A DNA stretch of 43,460 nt from Melioribacteraceae bacterium (GCA_026983955.1 JALSTB010000124.1:1-43460); one strand, 5' to 3'. Counted from the stretch's first letter, positions 8,364 to 17,815 are shown. Program-made: numbers and translations. Notes: generated by a model not told the origin, from the sequence alone.

Positions 8364-9347
8364 ATGAGAGTGCTTGTAACCGGTGGTACTGGATTTACCG
8401 GTAAAGCTCTTGTAAGAAGATTGCTCGACGAAGGTTATGAAGTCGTGGCTCTCGATTACAAAGAGCATCTGAAAACGCATGAATTAAGGGAATGGGGAGC
8501 AGAAGTTGTAATTGGTAGCGTAACCGATAAAGACGTGGTAAAAAAAGTAATGAAAGGTGTTGATATTGTCCAACACATGGCTGCCGCATTCAGGGAATTG
8601 AATGTACCCGAATCTTTTTACTACGACGTTAATGTGAACGGTACACGCAACGTTTTGGAAGCCGCCTACGATGAAGGTGTAAAGAAATTTATTTATACAA
8701 GCACTTGCGGTGTACACGGAAATATAGATAACCCTCCCGGTGATGAAACCGCACCTATTCAACCGGCGGATTATTATCAACGGACAAAATACCTGGCCGA
8801 ACCTTTTGTACATGAGTTCAATGAAAAAGGAATGAAAACCGTTATAATCCGGCCGGCGGCAATTTACGGTCCCGGCGATCCCGAAAGGTTTTTCCTCCTG
8901 TTCAAACGAGTGAAAACCGGTAAATTCCCTATGTTCGGCGACGGGAAAACTTATTATCATCCGCTTTACATTGACAATTTACTTGATGCATATATGTTGT
9001 CTATGGAAGAAGGAAAAGGTGAAGGCGAAACTTATTTGATTGCTGATGAAGAATATGTTGAAATAGAAGATTTGGTAAAAAGAATTGCCAAAGTAATGAA
9101 TGTTGATGTGAAAATCCCCCACTATCCCGTAGGTCCACTCTTGATGGCTGCGCACGTCTGCGAAGCGATATGTAAACCGCTTAAAATAGCGCCTCCAATA
9201 TTCCCAAGACGTGTCGATTGGTTCCGCCAAAACAGGGCTTTTAAAATCGAAAAAGCCAAACGGGAACTGGGCTACAATCCCAAAGTACCTTTGGATGAAG
9301 GACTCAAAAGAACATACGAATGGTACAAACAAGAAGGAATGTTATAA
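8364..9347 (+). CDS. NAD-dependent epimerase/dehydratase (extended SDR), copy 1
   Basis: 327 residues. The nucleotide-binding motif GGTGFTG is at 7-13 and the catalytic Y138-x3-K142 (YQRTK) is in place, with TSTCGVHG supplying the usual Ser/Thr before it. IIRPAAIYGPGD is the conserved strand of the NAD-dependent epimerase and 3-beta-HSD-like group. A GGAGG at 8354-8358 sits five bases before the ATG. A paralogue with the same landmarks (STVGVHG, IRPTAIYGPGD) lies at 14973-15965. It likely oxidises, reduces or epimerises a nucleotide sugar; which one cannot be read from sequence. AsnB follows after three bases. Confidence 0.87.
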   Translation: MRVLVTGGTGFTGKALVRRLLDEGYEVVALDYKEHLKTHELREWGAEVVIGSVTDKDVVKKVMKGVDIVQHMAAAFRELNVPESFYYDVNVNGTRNVLEAAYDEGVKKFIYTSTCGVHGNIDNPPGDETAPIQPADYYQRTKYLAEPFVHEFNEKGMKTVIIRPAAIYGPGDPERFFLLFKRVKTGKFPMFGDGKTYYHPLYIDNLLDAYMLSMEEGKGEGETYLIADEEYVEIEDLVKRIAKVMNVDVKIPHYPVGPLLMAAHVCEAICKPLKIAPPIFPRRVDWFRQNRAFKIEKAKRELGYNPKVPLDEGLKRTYEWYKQEGML

Positions 9348-9350
9348 AAT

Positions 9351-11285
9351 ATGTGTGGAATAACCGGAATAATTGCCCCCAACGGGGATAAAATCATTAA
9401 AGATATTACACGCGTACTAACTCATCGAGGTCCGGACGAGGAAGGCTATTTTTCCGACGAATCGATAGCTTTGGGTCAAAGACGGTTGAGCATAAACGAC
9501 CTAAGCTCCGGCACCCAACCGATATCGAATGAGAACAACACATTGCAGTTGATTTGTAACGGTGAAATTTATAATAGTCCAAAACTCCGTGAGGAACTGA
9601 TTAAACAAGGGCACAAATTCAAAACCACAACCGATGTGGAAGTGATTCTTCATTTATACGAAGAATACGGAAAAGACTGTGTTAAACATTTACGCGGAAT
9701 GTTTGCATTCGCAATTTGGGATACTAAAAAGAAAACACTTTTCATAGCGCGCGATCATCTCGGACAAAAACCGGTTTTTTTCTTCCACAACAACGGCAAG
9801 TTTGTTTTTGCTTCCGAAGTAAAAGCCATACTGAAATCCGGTTTGGTAAAACCTGAAATCGATTTGGACGGCTTGTGGCATTACATCTCACTCCGGTTTA
9901 TGCCCGATGATTATTCCTTGTTCAAAAATATTCATAAACTCCCCGCCGCATCCTGGCTGTTTTGGGAAAACGGCAAAATTAAAGTGGACAAATATTGGGA
10001 ATTAAATTTTAAGAATAAATTACCCAACGATGAAAAGGAAATTGAAGAAGGTCTTAATTCTCTTTTACTTGAAACCGTGGATATGCATCTGCTGAGTGAT
10101 GTACCGGTCGGAACATTCTTAAGCGGTGGAATAGATTCGAGCACTATTACTGCAATGGTTGCGGAAATTACCGGAAAGTCTTTTCCAACTTTTTCAATAG
10201 GCGTAAAAGAACAAGGATTCAACGAACTTCCCTATGCGAAAATGGTATCGGACAAATATAATTTGGAGCCGCATAACAAAGTTGTGGAAGCCGATTTGAT
10301 TCATCTGATTCCATCAATGATATATCACATGGACGAACCGTCCGATCCCTTCGGCGTTGGTGTTTACCTTGTTTCACAAGTAGCAAGCGAATACGTGAAA
10401 GTTGTTTTGGGCGGTGACGGCGGTGATGAAAATTTTGCCGGCTACGACCGGTTCGCAGGAAATAAAATCGTCGATTATTACCGGATACTACCTTCCTGGT
10501 TCAGAAAATCAATTGTAAAAAAAATCACCGATAAAATTCCGGAAAGTTTCGGTTATAAAAGCCTTGCCCAAAAAGCCGCATGGCTTAATGAAATGTCTCT
10601 TTACGAAAGCGGGGAAAGGTACGCACAAAGTATGAGCTTTTTACGCTTTACACAAGAAGCCAAAGAAAAATTATTCACCTCGCCGGCAAAAGAGAAAATT
10701 AATGATTTCGATTCGGTGCAAAAAATATTGAAATTTTTTGATTCCAACAATGCGGACGAATTGGTAGATAAAATGCTTTACACCGATTTGATGACAAGAA
10801 TGCCAGACCATTTGTTGATGATAGTCGATAGAATGTCGATGGCTCATTCGCTCGAAAGCCGCTCACCGCTTATCGATTACAAGGTTGTGGAATATGCCGC
10901 ATCAATTCCGGGCGATTTAAAACTTAAAGGTAAAAACTTAAAATATATACTTAAAAAAGTTGCATCGCGTTACCTTCCGAAAGAATTAATTTACCGGGAA
11001 AAACAAGGATTCGGATTCCCTATTGCACTTTGGATGCGCTCGGAATTAGCCGGGTTCCTCAAAAATTTATTCAAACAATCACGCTTTATCGAATTGGGAA
11101 TATTCGACGAAAACTATGTTCATAATTTGCTCGATGAACATCTGAGCGGAAAAAAAGATCACAATTTCAGAATTTGGATTTTATTAAATCTTGAAATTTG
11201 GTACAGGCTTTATTTCGAAAACGAAACCATTGAATCGACAAAAGAATTCATCGACTCGTTAATGTCTCTTAAGAAATCCGCTTAG
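9351..11285 (+). CDS. asnB: Asparagine synthetase B-type glutamine amidotransferase
   Basis: 644 residues. The N-terminus MCGITGI exposes Cys2, the nucleophile of class II glutaminases, followed by LTHRGPDEEG. The synthetase domain has the ATP-pyrophosphatase P-loop SGGIDS at 258-263 and GGDGGDENFAGYDR. Length and order match the AsnB family common in exopolysaccharide and exosortase-linked loci, where members may amidate a uronic acid carboxylate or another glycan intermediate instead of making free asparagine. The ATG lies three bases after the preceding SDR stop, so the two are co-transcribed. Whether it is the housekeeping enzyme or a glycan amidotransferase is undecided; location favours the second. 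Confidence 0.88.
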   Translation: MCGITGIIAPNGDKIIKDITRVLTHRGPDEEGYFSDESIALGQRRLSINDLSSGTQPISNENNTLQLICNGEIYNSPKLREELIKQGHKFKTTTDVEVILHLYEEYGKDCVKHLRGMFAFAIWDTKKKTLFIARDHLGQKPVFFFHNNGKFVFASEVKAILKSGLVKPEIDLDGLWHYISLRFMPDDYSLFKNIHKLPAASWLFWENGKIKVDKYWELNFKNKLPNDEKEIEEGLNSLLLETVDMHLLSDVPVGTFLSGGIDSSTITAMVAEITGKSFPTFSIGVKEQGFNELPYAKMVSDKYNLEPHNKVVEADLIHLIPSMIYHMDEPSDPFGVGVYLVSQVASEYVKVVLGGDGGDENFAGYDRFAGNKIVDYYRILPSWFRKSIVKKITDKIPESFGYKSLAQKAAWLNEMSLYESGERYAQSMSFLRFTQEAKEKLFTSPAKEKINDFDSVQKILKFFDSNNADELVDKMLYTDLMTRMPDHLLMIVDRMSMAHSLESRSPLIDYKVVEYAASIPGDLKLKGKNLKYILKKVASRYLPKELIYREKQGFGFPIALWMRSELAGFLKNLFKQSRFIELGIFDENYVHNLLDEHLSGKKDHNFRIWILLNLEIWYRLYFENETIESTKEFIDSLMSLKKSA

Positions 11286-11512
11286 TAATCTTTCAACTCT
11301 TCCGGTGAATTAAATTATTAATTTTTCATCCCACCATCAAATAGTTTGAAATTTGAGTGACGAAATAAACTGATAGATTTATTTTTCTTTTAATTATTTA
11401 TTTTTTGTATAACTTTATTTAAATTTTAGATAGCAAATTTTTTTGTTCTGTTACTTTTCCCGTGCTCCGGTTTGCTCTTTTATTTTTAACAAAAAGAGCC
11501 AGGAGGCCCGAA

Positions 11513-12664
11513 ATGAGAATTGGTATAATGCTTCGTCACTTAAACCCACACGGTACGGAAATGGGAACCCGAATTTACACGGAGAACATCGTAAACGGAA
11601 TTCTTGAAACCGACCATCAGAACGAATACCTGTTGATTTACAAGGATGAAAACTTGCTCGGCACATTCCCCACAAAAGAAAACGTTACCGAAACAGTGCT
11701 TAAAATTCCCACAAAATTGTTATGGGATCAAATCGGAATTCCGTTACTTGCCCGGCGAGAAAAACTCGATCTTATTTTTAATCCGAAATTTTCCGTCCCC
11801 CTTCTTACAAAAAGAAAAACCGTTTTTGTTATGCACGGAATGGAATGGTTTGTATATCCCGAGGTGTACAAATGGTTCGATGTTCATTACGTGAAACTCG
11901 CCATGCCTTTGTATTGTAAAAAAGCCGATAAAATTATTGCGGTTTCTCATTTAGTTGAAACCGATATGATTAAATATATGAAAGTCAATAAAGATAAAAT
12001 TAAAGTAATTTACGAAGGATACAACAAAATTTTTAAGCCGGTAAATTCCAACGAATTTTTAAACATTATTAGAAACAAGTATAAATTACCCGGTGAATTT
12101 ATCCTTTATGTTGGCGATATTTTCCCCTCAAAAAATTTTGGTCGCCTGGTAACCGCATTTAACAATCTACAGAGAAAAATCAACATTCCTTTGGTAGTGG
12201 CCGGAAGAAAAAGGTGGAAATATGAAGACGACATGAACTTAATTGAAAAATTTAATTTAAAAAATAAAATATTATTCGTAGGAAGAGTTCCTCAAAAAGA
12301 TTTGGTTGGGTTTTACAATTTAGCAAAAATGTTGGTTTTCCCTTCACTTGATGAAGGATTCGGTTTGCCGGTTATAGAAGCTTTCGCCTGCGGTTGCCCG
12401 GTTATCGCATCCGGAACAGGTGCCTTGCCTGAAGTGGGAGGACATGCCGCATACTACATCGATCCGTATAATGTTTATGAAATTGAAAAGGCCATGTTTG
12501 AGGTTTTAACAAACAAAAGTTTGAGACAATCTCTCATTGAAAACGGATTTGAGCAAGCAAAAAAATTCAGTTGGGAAAACAATGTAAATCAAACTTTAAA
12601 ATTATTTAATGATATGGCTTTGGAAAAACCCCATACTTTACATTTAAAACATGGATACAGTTAA
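11513..12664 (+). CDS. Glycosyltransferase family 4, tandem copy 1
   Basis: I place the start at ATG 11513 because AGGAGG at 11501-11506 lies seven bases before it and the protein then starts MRIGIMLRHLNP, like its neighbour. A longer reading from 11462 adds 17 residues with no support. 383 residues. The donor-binding half carries DEGFGLPVIEAFACGCP with the E-x7-E pair at E281 and E289, the classic retaining GT4 motif. It is a clear paralogue of the next gene (shared GFGLP, EAFACGCPVI, KLLWDQI, NPKLS/NPKFS). The 227 bases upstream are AT-rich with no gene. It is presumed to add one sugar of the repeat unit at the cytoplasmic face. Confidence 0.88.
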   Translation: MRIGIMLRHLNPHGTEMGTRIYTENIVNGILETDHQNEYLLIYKDENLLGTFPTKENVTETVLKIPTKLLWDQIGIPLLARREKLDLIFNPKFSVPLLTKRKTVFVMHGMEWFVYPEVYKWFDVHYVKLAMPLYCKKADKIIAVSHLVETDMIKYMKVNKDKIKVIYEGYNKIFKPVNSNEFLNIIRNKYKLPGEFILYVGDIFPSKNFGRLVTAFNNLQRKINIPLVVAGRKRWKYEDDMNLIEKFNLKNKILFVGRVPQKDLVGFYNLAKMLVFPSLDEGFGLPVIEAFACGCPVIASGTGALPEVGGHAAYYIDPYNVYEIEKAMFEVLTNKSLRQSLIENGFEQAKKFSWENNVNQTLKLFNDMALEKPHTLHLKHGYS

Positions 12665-12697
12665 AATGCTTAATTTCTTAATGGTGATTGTTCTGTT

Positions 12698-13798
12698 ATG
12701 AAAATTGCTCTGATGCTCCGCAACCTCAATGAAAAGGGCGGAATAAAAGTTTACACTGTAAATTTAATTGAACAATTTTTAAAACTGGATAAAGAGGATG
12801 AATTTCTCTTTATATATAACGACAAAAAACTTTTGGGCCGTTATGCAAATTACCCCCATGTAAAAGAAATCGCTGTTGAAGCGCCTTCCAAACTGCTTTG
12901 GGATCAAATAGTGGTTCCAAAAATAATAAAGCAGGAGAAAGCGGACTTGGTATTCAATCCCAAACTATCCATCCCGATTTTTACAAAGGCACGCAAAGTT
13001 TTAATGATACACGGAGCCGAACAATTTGCAGTTAAATCAGCATTTAAATGGTACGACAGAATTTATGTGCAAATAATGATGCCTTTGTATGCAAGAGCGG
13101 CCGATAAAGTTCTGACAACCACAGAATTGGGAATCAAAGATTTATCAAAATATTTAAAACTGCCGGAAGAGAAATTCATGTTTGCTCATGAGGGGGTTCA
13201 TGAAAGATTCAAAGTGTTGGAAGAAAAAGAACTTAAGCGGGTTAAAGATAAATATAACTTACCGGACAGATTTATTCTTTTTGTTGGCGGATTGACACCA
13301 CTTAAAAATTTCAAGCGGGTTGTACAAGCTTTCGATATACTCACCGAAACAGTTCAAGAAAAATTGGTAGTGGTTGGATTTAAACGATTTAAGTTCGAAG
13401 CAGCACTTAAAATTGCACAACGCCCCGAAAAAAAAGATAAAATAATTTTTCCGGGTTTCATTCCCGATGAGGATTTACCTGCATTTTACAATTTGGCCGA
13501 ACTGTTTATCTTCCCTTCTCTTTATGAAGGGTTCGGACTACCGGTGTTGGAAGCTTTTGCCTGCGGATGCCCCGTCATTACTTCAAAAACCGGATGCACC
13601 AAAGAAGTTACGGCAGATGCGGCTCTACTGGTAGATCCGTACGACATACATGACATTGCAGATAAAATGAAAAGTGTTTTGTTGGATACCGAATTAAAAA
13701 ACGAATTAATCCAAAAAGGGTTCAAGCGCGTTAAACAATTCAGCTGGGAAAAAACCGCCCGTGAAACATTAAGACTTTTTAAAGAAGTTGTGCAATAA
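12698..13798 (+). CDS. Glycosyltransferase family 4, tandem copy 2
   Basis: 366 residues starting MKIALMLRNLNEKGGIKVY. The donor site EGFGLPVLE carries E277 and E285. It is collinear with the preceding GT4 along its whole length, which indicates a local duplication. The two have diverged well beyond synonymous change, so they probably serve different donors or acceptors. The start lies 33 bases after the previous stop with no strong ribosome binding site. The next membrane protein gene follows closely. Confidence 0.88.
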   Translation: MKIALMLRNLNEKGGIKVYTVNLIEQFLKLDKEDEFLFIYNDKKLLGRYANYPHVKEIAVEAPSKLLWDQIVVPKIIKQEKADLVFNPKLSIPIFTKARKVLMIHGAEQFAVKSAFKWYDRIYVQIMMPLYARAADKVLTTTELGIKDLSKYLKLPEEKFMFAHEGVHERFKVLEEKELKRVKDKYNLPDRFILFVGGLTPLKNFKRVVQAFDILTETVQEKLVVVGFKRFKFEAALKIAQRPEKKDKIIFPGFIPDEDLPAFYNLAELFIFPSLYEGFGLPVLEAFACGCPVITSKTGCTKEVTADAALLVDPYDIHDIADKMKSVLLDTELKNELIQKGFKRVKQFSWEKTARETLRLFKEVVQ

Positions 13799-13826
13799 CC
13801 CTACAACAACTTACCTTAATTTTAAA

Positions 13827-14828
13827 ATGCAAAAAAATAAAAAGAAACTTTCCTCAGTACGGTTAATTGTAGGATTAGTCATTCTGTTTTTCCTCTTTTA
13901 TTGGATTGATTTTTCGGAAGTCTGGAAAATACTCACCCAAACAGAATGGCATATAATATTTATTTTGTTTGCCGTTTTCATAACCGACCGGCTTTTCATG
14001 GCTTTTAAATGGGGAATCCTTCTTAAAAAATTTGTGCCTACAGTAAAATTTTTTACTCTTGCAAAAGCTTACCTTTATTCCGCATTTGTCGGTCAGTTCA
14101 TTCCGGTTAGCGTTAGTGGAGACATTATACGCTACTTTAAAATCAAAAGAGAAGCCGTTCCGGGAAGTGATATTTTCACTTCAATAATAATTGAGAAACT
14201 CTTCGGTACTTTGGCGCTTCTCAGTGTTGTATTTTTTTCCATGTTATTAATCCGGAACGGCGTGATAAAATTTCCGGGTTTCAAATCATTGGTGGAAATT
14301 ACAACGGTATTGCTAATACTGTTTCTGTTCTTTTTGGCCTTTGCAATAAAACGTAATTTACATCTAAATATTTCGAAATTTCTGCCGGTCAAACTTTCCG
14401 AAAAAGTGAACAAAGTAACTAAAGCGTTCAATAATTACTTAAGCAATAAAGAAATACTCGTACTATTTTTTATTCTATGCCTTTTAGAACAAATTTTTCC
14501 TATTTTTGCAGACTATCTTTTCGCACGTTCTTTGAAAATAGACATATCGTTTCTTCAAATGAGCTTTGTTGTGAGCACAACCCTGCTTTTTGCAAGACTG
14601 CCGATTTCTCCCAGCTCAATCGGATTTCAAGAAGGTGTCCTTGTGGGATTATTCATGCTGCTTGGTTTTACCAAAGAGGAGGGCCTTGCCGTTGGTATAG
14701 GAACCCGCATTTTGGGTATGATTTTCACCCTACCCATTCCGGTAATTTTTTTTAACGATATATTTTCATCGATAAGCGGTGCAAAAAAAGAGTTAAAAAG
14801 TAACAAAAACTCAAAATTTACTATCTGA
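13827..14828 (+). CDS. UPF0104 / LPG-synthase-type integral membrane protein, copy 1
   Basis: About 333 residues if started at ATG 13827 (MQKNKKKLSSVRLIVG); a TTG at 13788 in frame would add 13 unlikely residues. Multiple hydrophobic helices run through the protein. The landmarks SAFVGQFIPVSVSGDIIR and LPISPSSIGFQEG are the conserved cores of the lysylphosphatidylglycerol-synthase TM / AglD (UPF0104) family. Members of this family sit in many glycan loci; some are thought to move or modify lipid-linked substrates. A second, divergent copy lies at 16049-16999. Because no Wzx is seen in the window, a transport role is worth considering, but that is inference. Confidence 0.82.
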   Translation: MQKNKKKLSSVRLIVGLVILFFLFYWIDFSEVWKILTQTEWHIIFILFAVFITDRLFMAFKWGILLKKFVPTVKFFTLAKAYLYSAFVGQFIPVSVSGDIIRYFKIKREAVPGSDIFTSIIIEKLFGTLALLSVVFFSMLLIRNGVIKFPGFKSLVEITTVLLILFLFFLAFAIKRNLHLNISKFLPVKLSEKVNKVTKAFNNYLSNKEILVLFFILCLLEQIFPIFADYLFARSLKIDISFLQMSFVVSTTLLFARLPISPSSIGFQEGVLVGLFMLLGFTKEEGLAVGIGTRILGMIFTLPIPVIFFNDIFSSISGAKKELKSNKNSKFTI

Positions 14829-14972
14829 ATAAAATTTTATTGACAAAAATAAATCAATATAATTATTCATTCCCGCTTGGCAAAAATAGTAAACTTTTTA
14901 GTTTATTGAATTACAGAAAGGTTATTGATATTATGCGTATTACCAAAAAAAAGAGTTAGGGGCTCATCCAGA

Positions 14973-15965
14973 ATGAAAACTTTGGTGACGGGAGCAGCGG
15001 GATTTACAGGAAGTTCATTAGTAAAGAAATTGTACAAAAGTGGAGATGAACTGAAAGTAATTGTTCGCGATAAAAATAAATTTTACAAAAAATTTGGTAA
15101 AAAGTATAAAAACATAGAAGTTATAGAAGGAAGCATAAGCGATCCGTTAGCCGTTGACAAAGCTATGAAAGATGTTGACAGGGTTTTTAACATAGCGGCG
15201 GTTTATAGAACAGTCGGCTTACCGGAGAGCGCATACTGGGAGACTCATGTAAAAGGAACCAAAACACTTCTAAATTCCGCAGAAGCACATGGCGTAAAAA
15301 AATTCGTTCATTGCAGTACCGTTGGTGTACACGGTCATATCGAAGCACCACCGGCAGATGAAGAATATCCGTTTAACCCGGGCGATATTTACCAAAAAAC
15401 AAAACTTGAGGGCGAAAATTTGGCTCTCGATTTTTACAACAAAACAAAATTACCTATTGTGGTTATCAGACCAACAGCTATTTACGGTCCGGGCGATTTG
15501 AGATTGCTGAAGTTGTTTAAATTGGCAGCTCAAAAGTTAACACTTGTTTTAGGTAAAGGAAACATTTATTACCATATGGTTCACATAGATGATTTGGTTG
15601 ACGCATTTATTCTTGCTTCCGAGAATGAAGACGCTGTAGGTCACCAATTTATTATTGGAAGCAAGGAAGTTCTTACCCTTAATGAAATACTTGAAATGAT
15701 TGCGGATATTTTAAATAAACCGCTCTCCAAACTACATTTGCCCATTGAACCGTTCGTTTATTTAAGTCGTGCATGTGAAAAAATTTGCAATACCATAAAT
15801 GTGGAACCGATTATCCACGAACGGCGGATTCACTTTTTCAGCAAAAGCAGGGCTTTTGATATTTCCAAAGCTCAAACCCTGTTAAAATTCAAACCGAAGA
15901 AAAATTTAAGGGTTGGATTTACCGAAACAATAAATTGGTACAGAACGGAAGGATTGCTGGCATAA
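14973..15965 (+). CDS. NAD-dependent epimerase/dehydratase (extended SDR), copy 2
   Basis: Start placed at ATG 14973, giving MKTLVTGAAGFTG; the frame is open 16 codons further to a TTG with no support. 330 residues. GAAGFTG is at 7-13 and the catalytic Y140-x3-K144 (YQKTK) is present, with CSTVGVHG upstream and IRPTAIYGPGD downstream. It is paralogous to the SDR at 8364-9347, sharing the VHG and YGPGD blocks. The 144 bases before it are AT-rich. The gene ends shortly before a long hairpin at 15978-16023. A sugar-nucleotide oxidoreductase or epimerase role is expected. Confidence 0.86.
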   Translation: MKTLVTGAAGFTGSSLVKKLYKSGDELKVIVRDKNKFYKKFGKKYKNIEVIEGSISDPLAVDKAMKDVDRVFNIAAVYRTVGLPESAYWETHVKGTKTLLNSAEAHGVKKFVHCSTVGVHGHIEAPPADEEYPFNPGDIYQKTKLEGENLALDFYNKTKLPIVVIRPTAIYGPGDLRLLKLFKLAAQKLTLVLGKGNIYYHMVHIDDLVDAFILASENEDAVGHQFIIGSKEVLTLNEILEMIADILNKPLSKLHLPIEPFVYLSRACEKICNTINVEPIIHERRIHFFSKSRAFDISKAQTLLKFKPKKNLRVGFTETINWYRTEGLLA

Positions 15966-15977
15966 TTTTGGTGGTTG

Positions 15978-16023
15978 GTTAGATTAAAAATACAGAATTT
16001 TGTAGTTCTGAAATTAATCTAAC
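15978..16023 (+). other. Long intra-operon hairpin
   Basis: GTTAGATTAA (15978-15987) pairs perfectly with TTAATCTAAC (16014-16023), and inside it CAGAA pairs with TTCTG, leaving a loop TTTTGTAG. It is followed by AAAATAAGG, so it lacks the U-run of an intrinsic terminator. It sits about 25 bases before the TTG start of the next gene and could affect mRNA processing or translation. Confidence 0.5.
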
Positions 16024-16048
16024 AAAATAAGGTTATTAAAATATCCCT

Positions 16049-16999
16049 TTGAAAAAGATAAATCCGAAAATTTTTTTCATAATTAAAATTTTTATTTCCG
16101 GGTTACTTCTCTATTATATCATACGGGATGTAAATTTTACGGAAATACTGAAATCCATTGAAAACTCGAACTTTCCAATTTTGCTTTTAGCATTTTCACT
16201 CCACGGTGTAGGTTTATACGTCAGCGCTGTAAGATGGAAAATTTTGTTAAAAACACAAAACGTGGAAACCAAAGTCTGGTATCTATTCAAATCATATCTC
16301 GTTGCTACTTTTTTTAATCATTTTTTACCTTCAACCGTTGGCGGGGATTCCGTAAGGGCATACGATTCGTACCGCTTGGGTGAAGATAAGGCGAACGCTT
16401 TTGCAGTCGTAGTAGTCGATAGGTTCATGGGTTTGTTGACCCTTCTTATTTTCGTGATTTTTTCAATGTTCTTTTCGAAACACATTACCGATAAAATACC
16501 AGATTTGGGTTTGTGGGTTTCTTTAATGATTGCCGGATTTCTTGCCATTATTTGGTTTGTATTTACGCCCGATATAAAACTTTTCGAAAAAATTAAAAAC
16601 TCCCATAACAAAATTATTGCAAAAGCAGGATCATTACTTTACAAATTGGCAAATGCTTTTTGGCAATTCAGCAAACACAGGCAGACGTTAATTGAAGCAT
16701 TATTTTTGTCGATAATACTACAAGCTAATGTTGTTACTTATTATTATTTAATTGCGGTTGGACTTGATTTACCAATTGATTATTTGGATTTTTATTTAAT
16801 TGTACCGTTAACTATTTTTATTATGATGCTGCCAATCTCGGTTAACGGTATAGGCTTGCGGGAAAACGCTTTTTACTTTTTCTTTACTTTTTATGGAATT
16901 GTAAAATCGCATGCAATCGCATTTGCCTGGATAGAATTTGCCATGCTCTTGGTGTTGGGAATTATAGGGGGAATAACTTATGCATTGCGAAAACATTAA
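16049..16999 (+). CDS. UPF0104 / LPG-synthase-type integral membrane protein, copy 2
   Basis: 316 residues from a TTG start giving MKKINPKIFFIIK, a plausible membrane-protein N-terminus; no ATG alternative is near. LVATFFNHFLPSTVGGDSVR and LPISVNGIGLREN are the conserved family cores, equivalent to FVGQFIPVSVSGDIIR and LPISPSSIGFQEG in the first copy. It is predicted to have seven or eight helices. Sequence difference from copy 1 is large, so these are two subfamilies rather than a fresh duplication. The start codon is the least certain part. Confidence 0.8.
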   Translation: MKKINPKIFFIIKIFISGLLLYYIIRDVNFTEILKSIENSNFPILLLAFSLHGVGLYVSAVRWKILLKTQNVETKVWYLFKSYLVATFFNHFLPSTVGGDSVRAYDSYRLGEDKANAFAVVVVDRFMGLLTLLIFVIFSMFFSKHITDKIPDLGLWVSLMIAGFLAIIWFVFTPDIKLFEKIKNSHNKIIAKAGSLLYKLANAFWQFSKHRQTLIEALFLSIILQANVVTYYYLIAVGLDLPIDYLDFYLIVPLTIFIMMLPISVNGIGLRENAFYFFFTFYGIVKSHAIAFAWIEFAMLLVLGIIGGITYALRKH

Positions 17000-17020
17000 T
17001 TAATCCGGAATTTACAGTAA

Positions 17021-17764
17021 ATGAAAAACAAAGATTTTAAAATTCAAGATACCGTAACAGGTAAAAAGAAATCGAAAATTCAACGATACCAGGAATTGGT
17101 TATCGGCTCTACCAAACTGTCCGATTTGATTAAGTATGAATTAATCATGCTTTTTACAAGCAGAATTCCAGGCGCTTTGGGCGTTTTTTTAAGAAGTAAA
17201 CTTTATCCCAAACTTTTGGGAAGTTGCGGCAAAGGTGTGGTTTTCGGTACAAACGTTACATTAAGGCATCCGCATAAAATCAAAATGGCTAATAATGTGA
17301 TTATTGACGATAATGTACTACTCGATGCCAAAGGTGTAAATAACGAGGGTATTTATTTGGGCAACGATGTTTTTATCGGTAGAAACTCCATTTTATCATG
17401 CAAAGGCGGTGATATTTATTTGGATGACAGAACTAATCTGGGATTTTATTGTTACGTTTTTTCTTCAAATAAAGTTAAACTTGGCAAAGATACATTGGTT
17501 GCGGCATATACCTATTTTGTTGGCGGCGGTAATTACAAATTGGATAGAAAAGATATCCCGATTAATCAACAATACGATTTTGAAGGTAAAGGTGGTGTGG
17601 AAACAGATGAAGACGTATGGATCGGTGCACATTGTATGTTGTTGGACGGAGTAAAAATCGGAAAAGGCTCGGTTATTGCTGCCGGTGCCGTGGTAACCAA
17701 ACCGATGCCTGAATACTCAATAAGTGCCGGGATTCCGGCTAAAGTACTAAAAATGCGTGAGTAA
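17021..17764 (+). CDS. Hexapeptide-repeat acyltransferase (left-handed beta-helix)
   Basis: 247 residues. The middle and C-terminal parts carry imperfect [LIV]GxxxxI hexapeptides (IYLGNDVFIGRNSILSCKGG, WIGAHCMLLDGVKIGKG) ending in ISAGIPAKVLK, the standard end of WbbJ/LacA-type acetyltransferases. An N-terminal helical segment of about 60 residues precedes the helix. It would O- or N-acetylate a sugar in the glycan using an acyl-CoA. It begins 21 bases after the membrane protein gene and is the last cytoplasmic enzyme before a secreted protein. Confidence 0.87.
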   Translation: MKNKDFKIQDTVTGKKKSKIQRYQELVIGSTKLSDLIKYELIMLFTSRIPGALGVFLRSKLYPKLLGSCGKGVVFGTNVTLRHPHKIKMANNVIIDDNVLLDAKGVNNEGIYLGNDVFIGRNSILSCKGGDIYLDDRTNLGFYCYVFSSNKVKLGKDTLVAAYTYFVGGGNYKLDRKDIPINQQYDFEGKGGVETDEDVWIGAHCMLLDGVKIGKGSVIAAGAVVTKPMPEYSISAGIPAKVLKMRE

Positions 17765-17815
17765 CAGTTAAATGTTGTTTTGCTTTTAAAACTTAAAAAT
17801 TTTAAGGTGAGTGCA

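Noticed and set aside
11462..11512. Upstream extension of the first tandem GT4 gene
   Set aside because: AGGAGG at 11501 and similarity to the neighbouring GT4 place the start at 11513.
14828..14841. Palindrome AATAAAATTTTATT after the first UPF0104 gene
   Set aside because: Pure A/T self-complementarity expected in low-GC spacers; no support for function.
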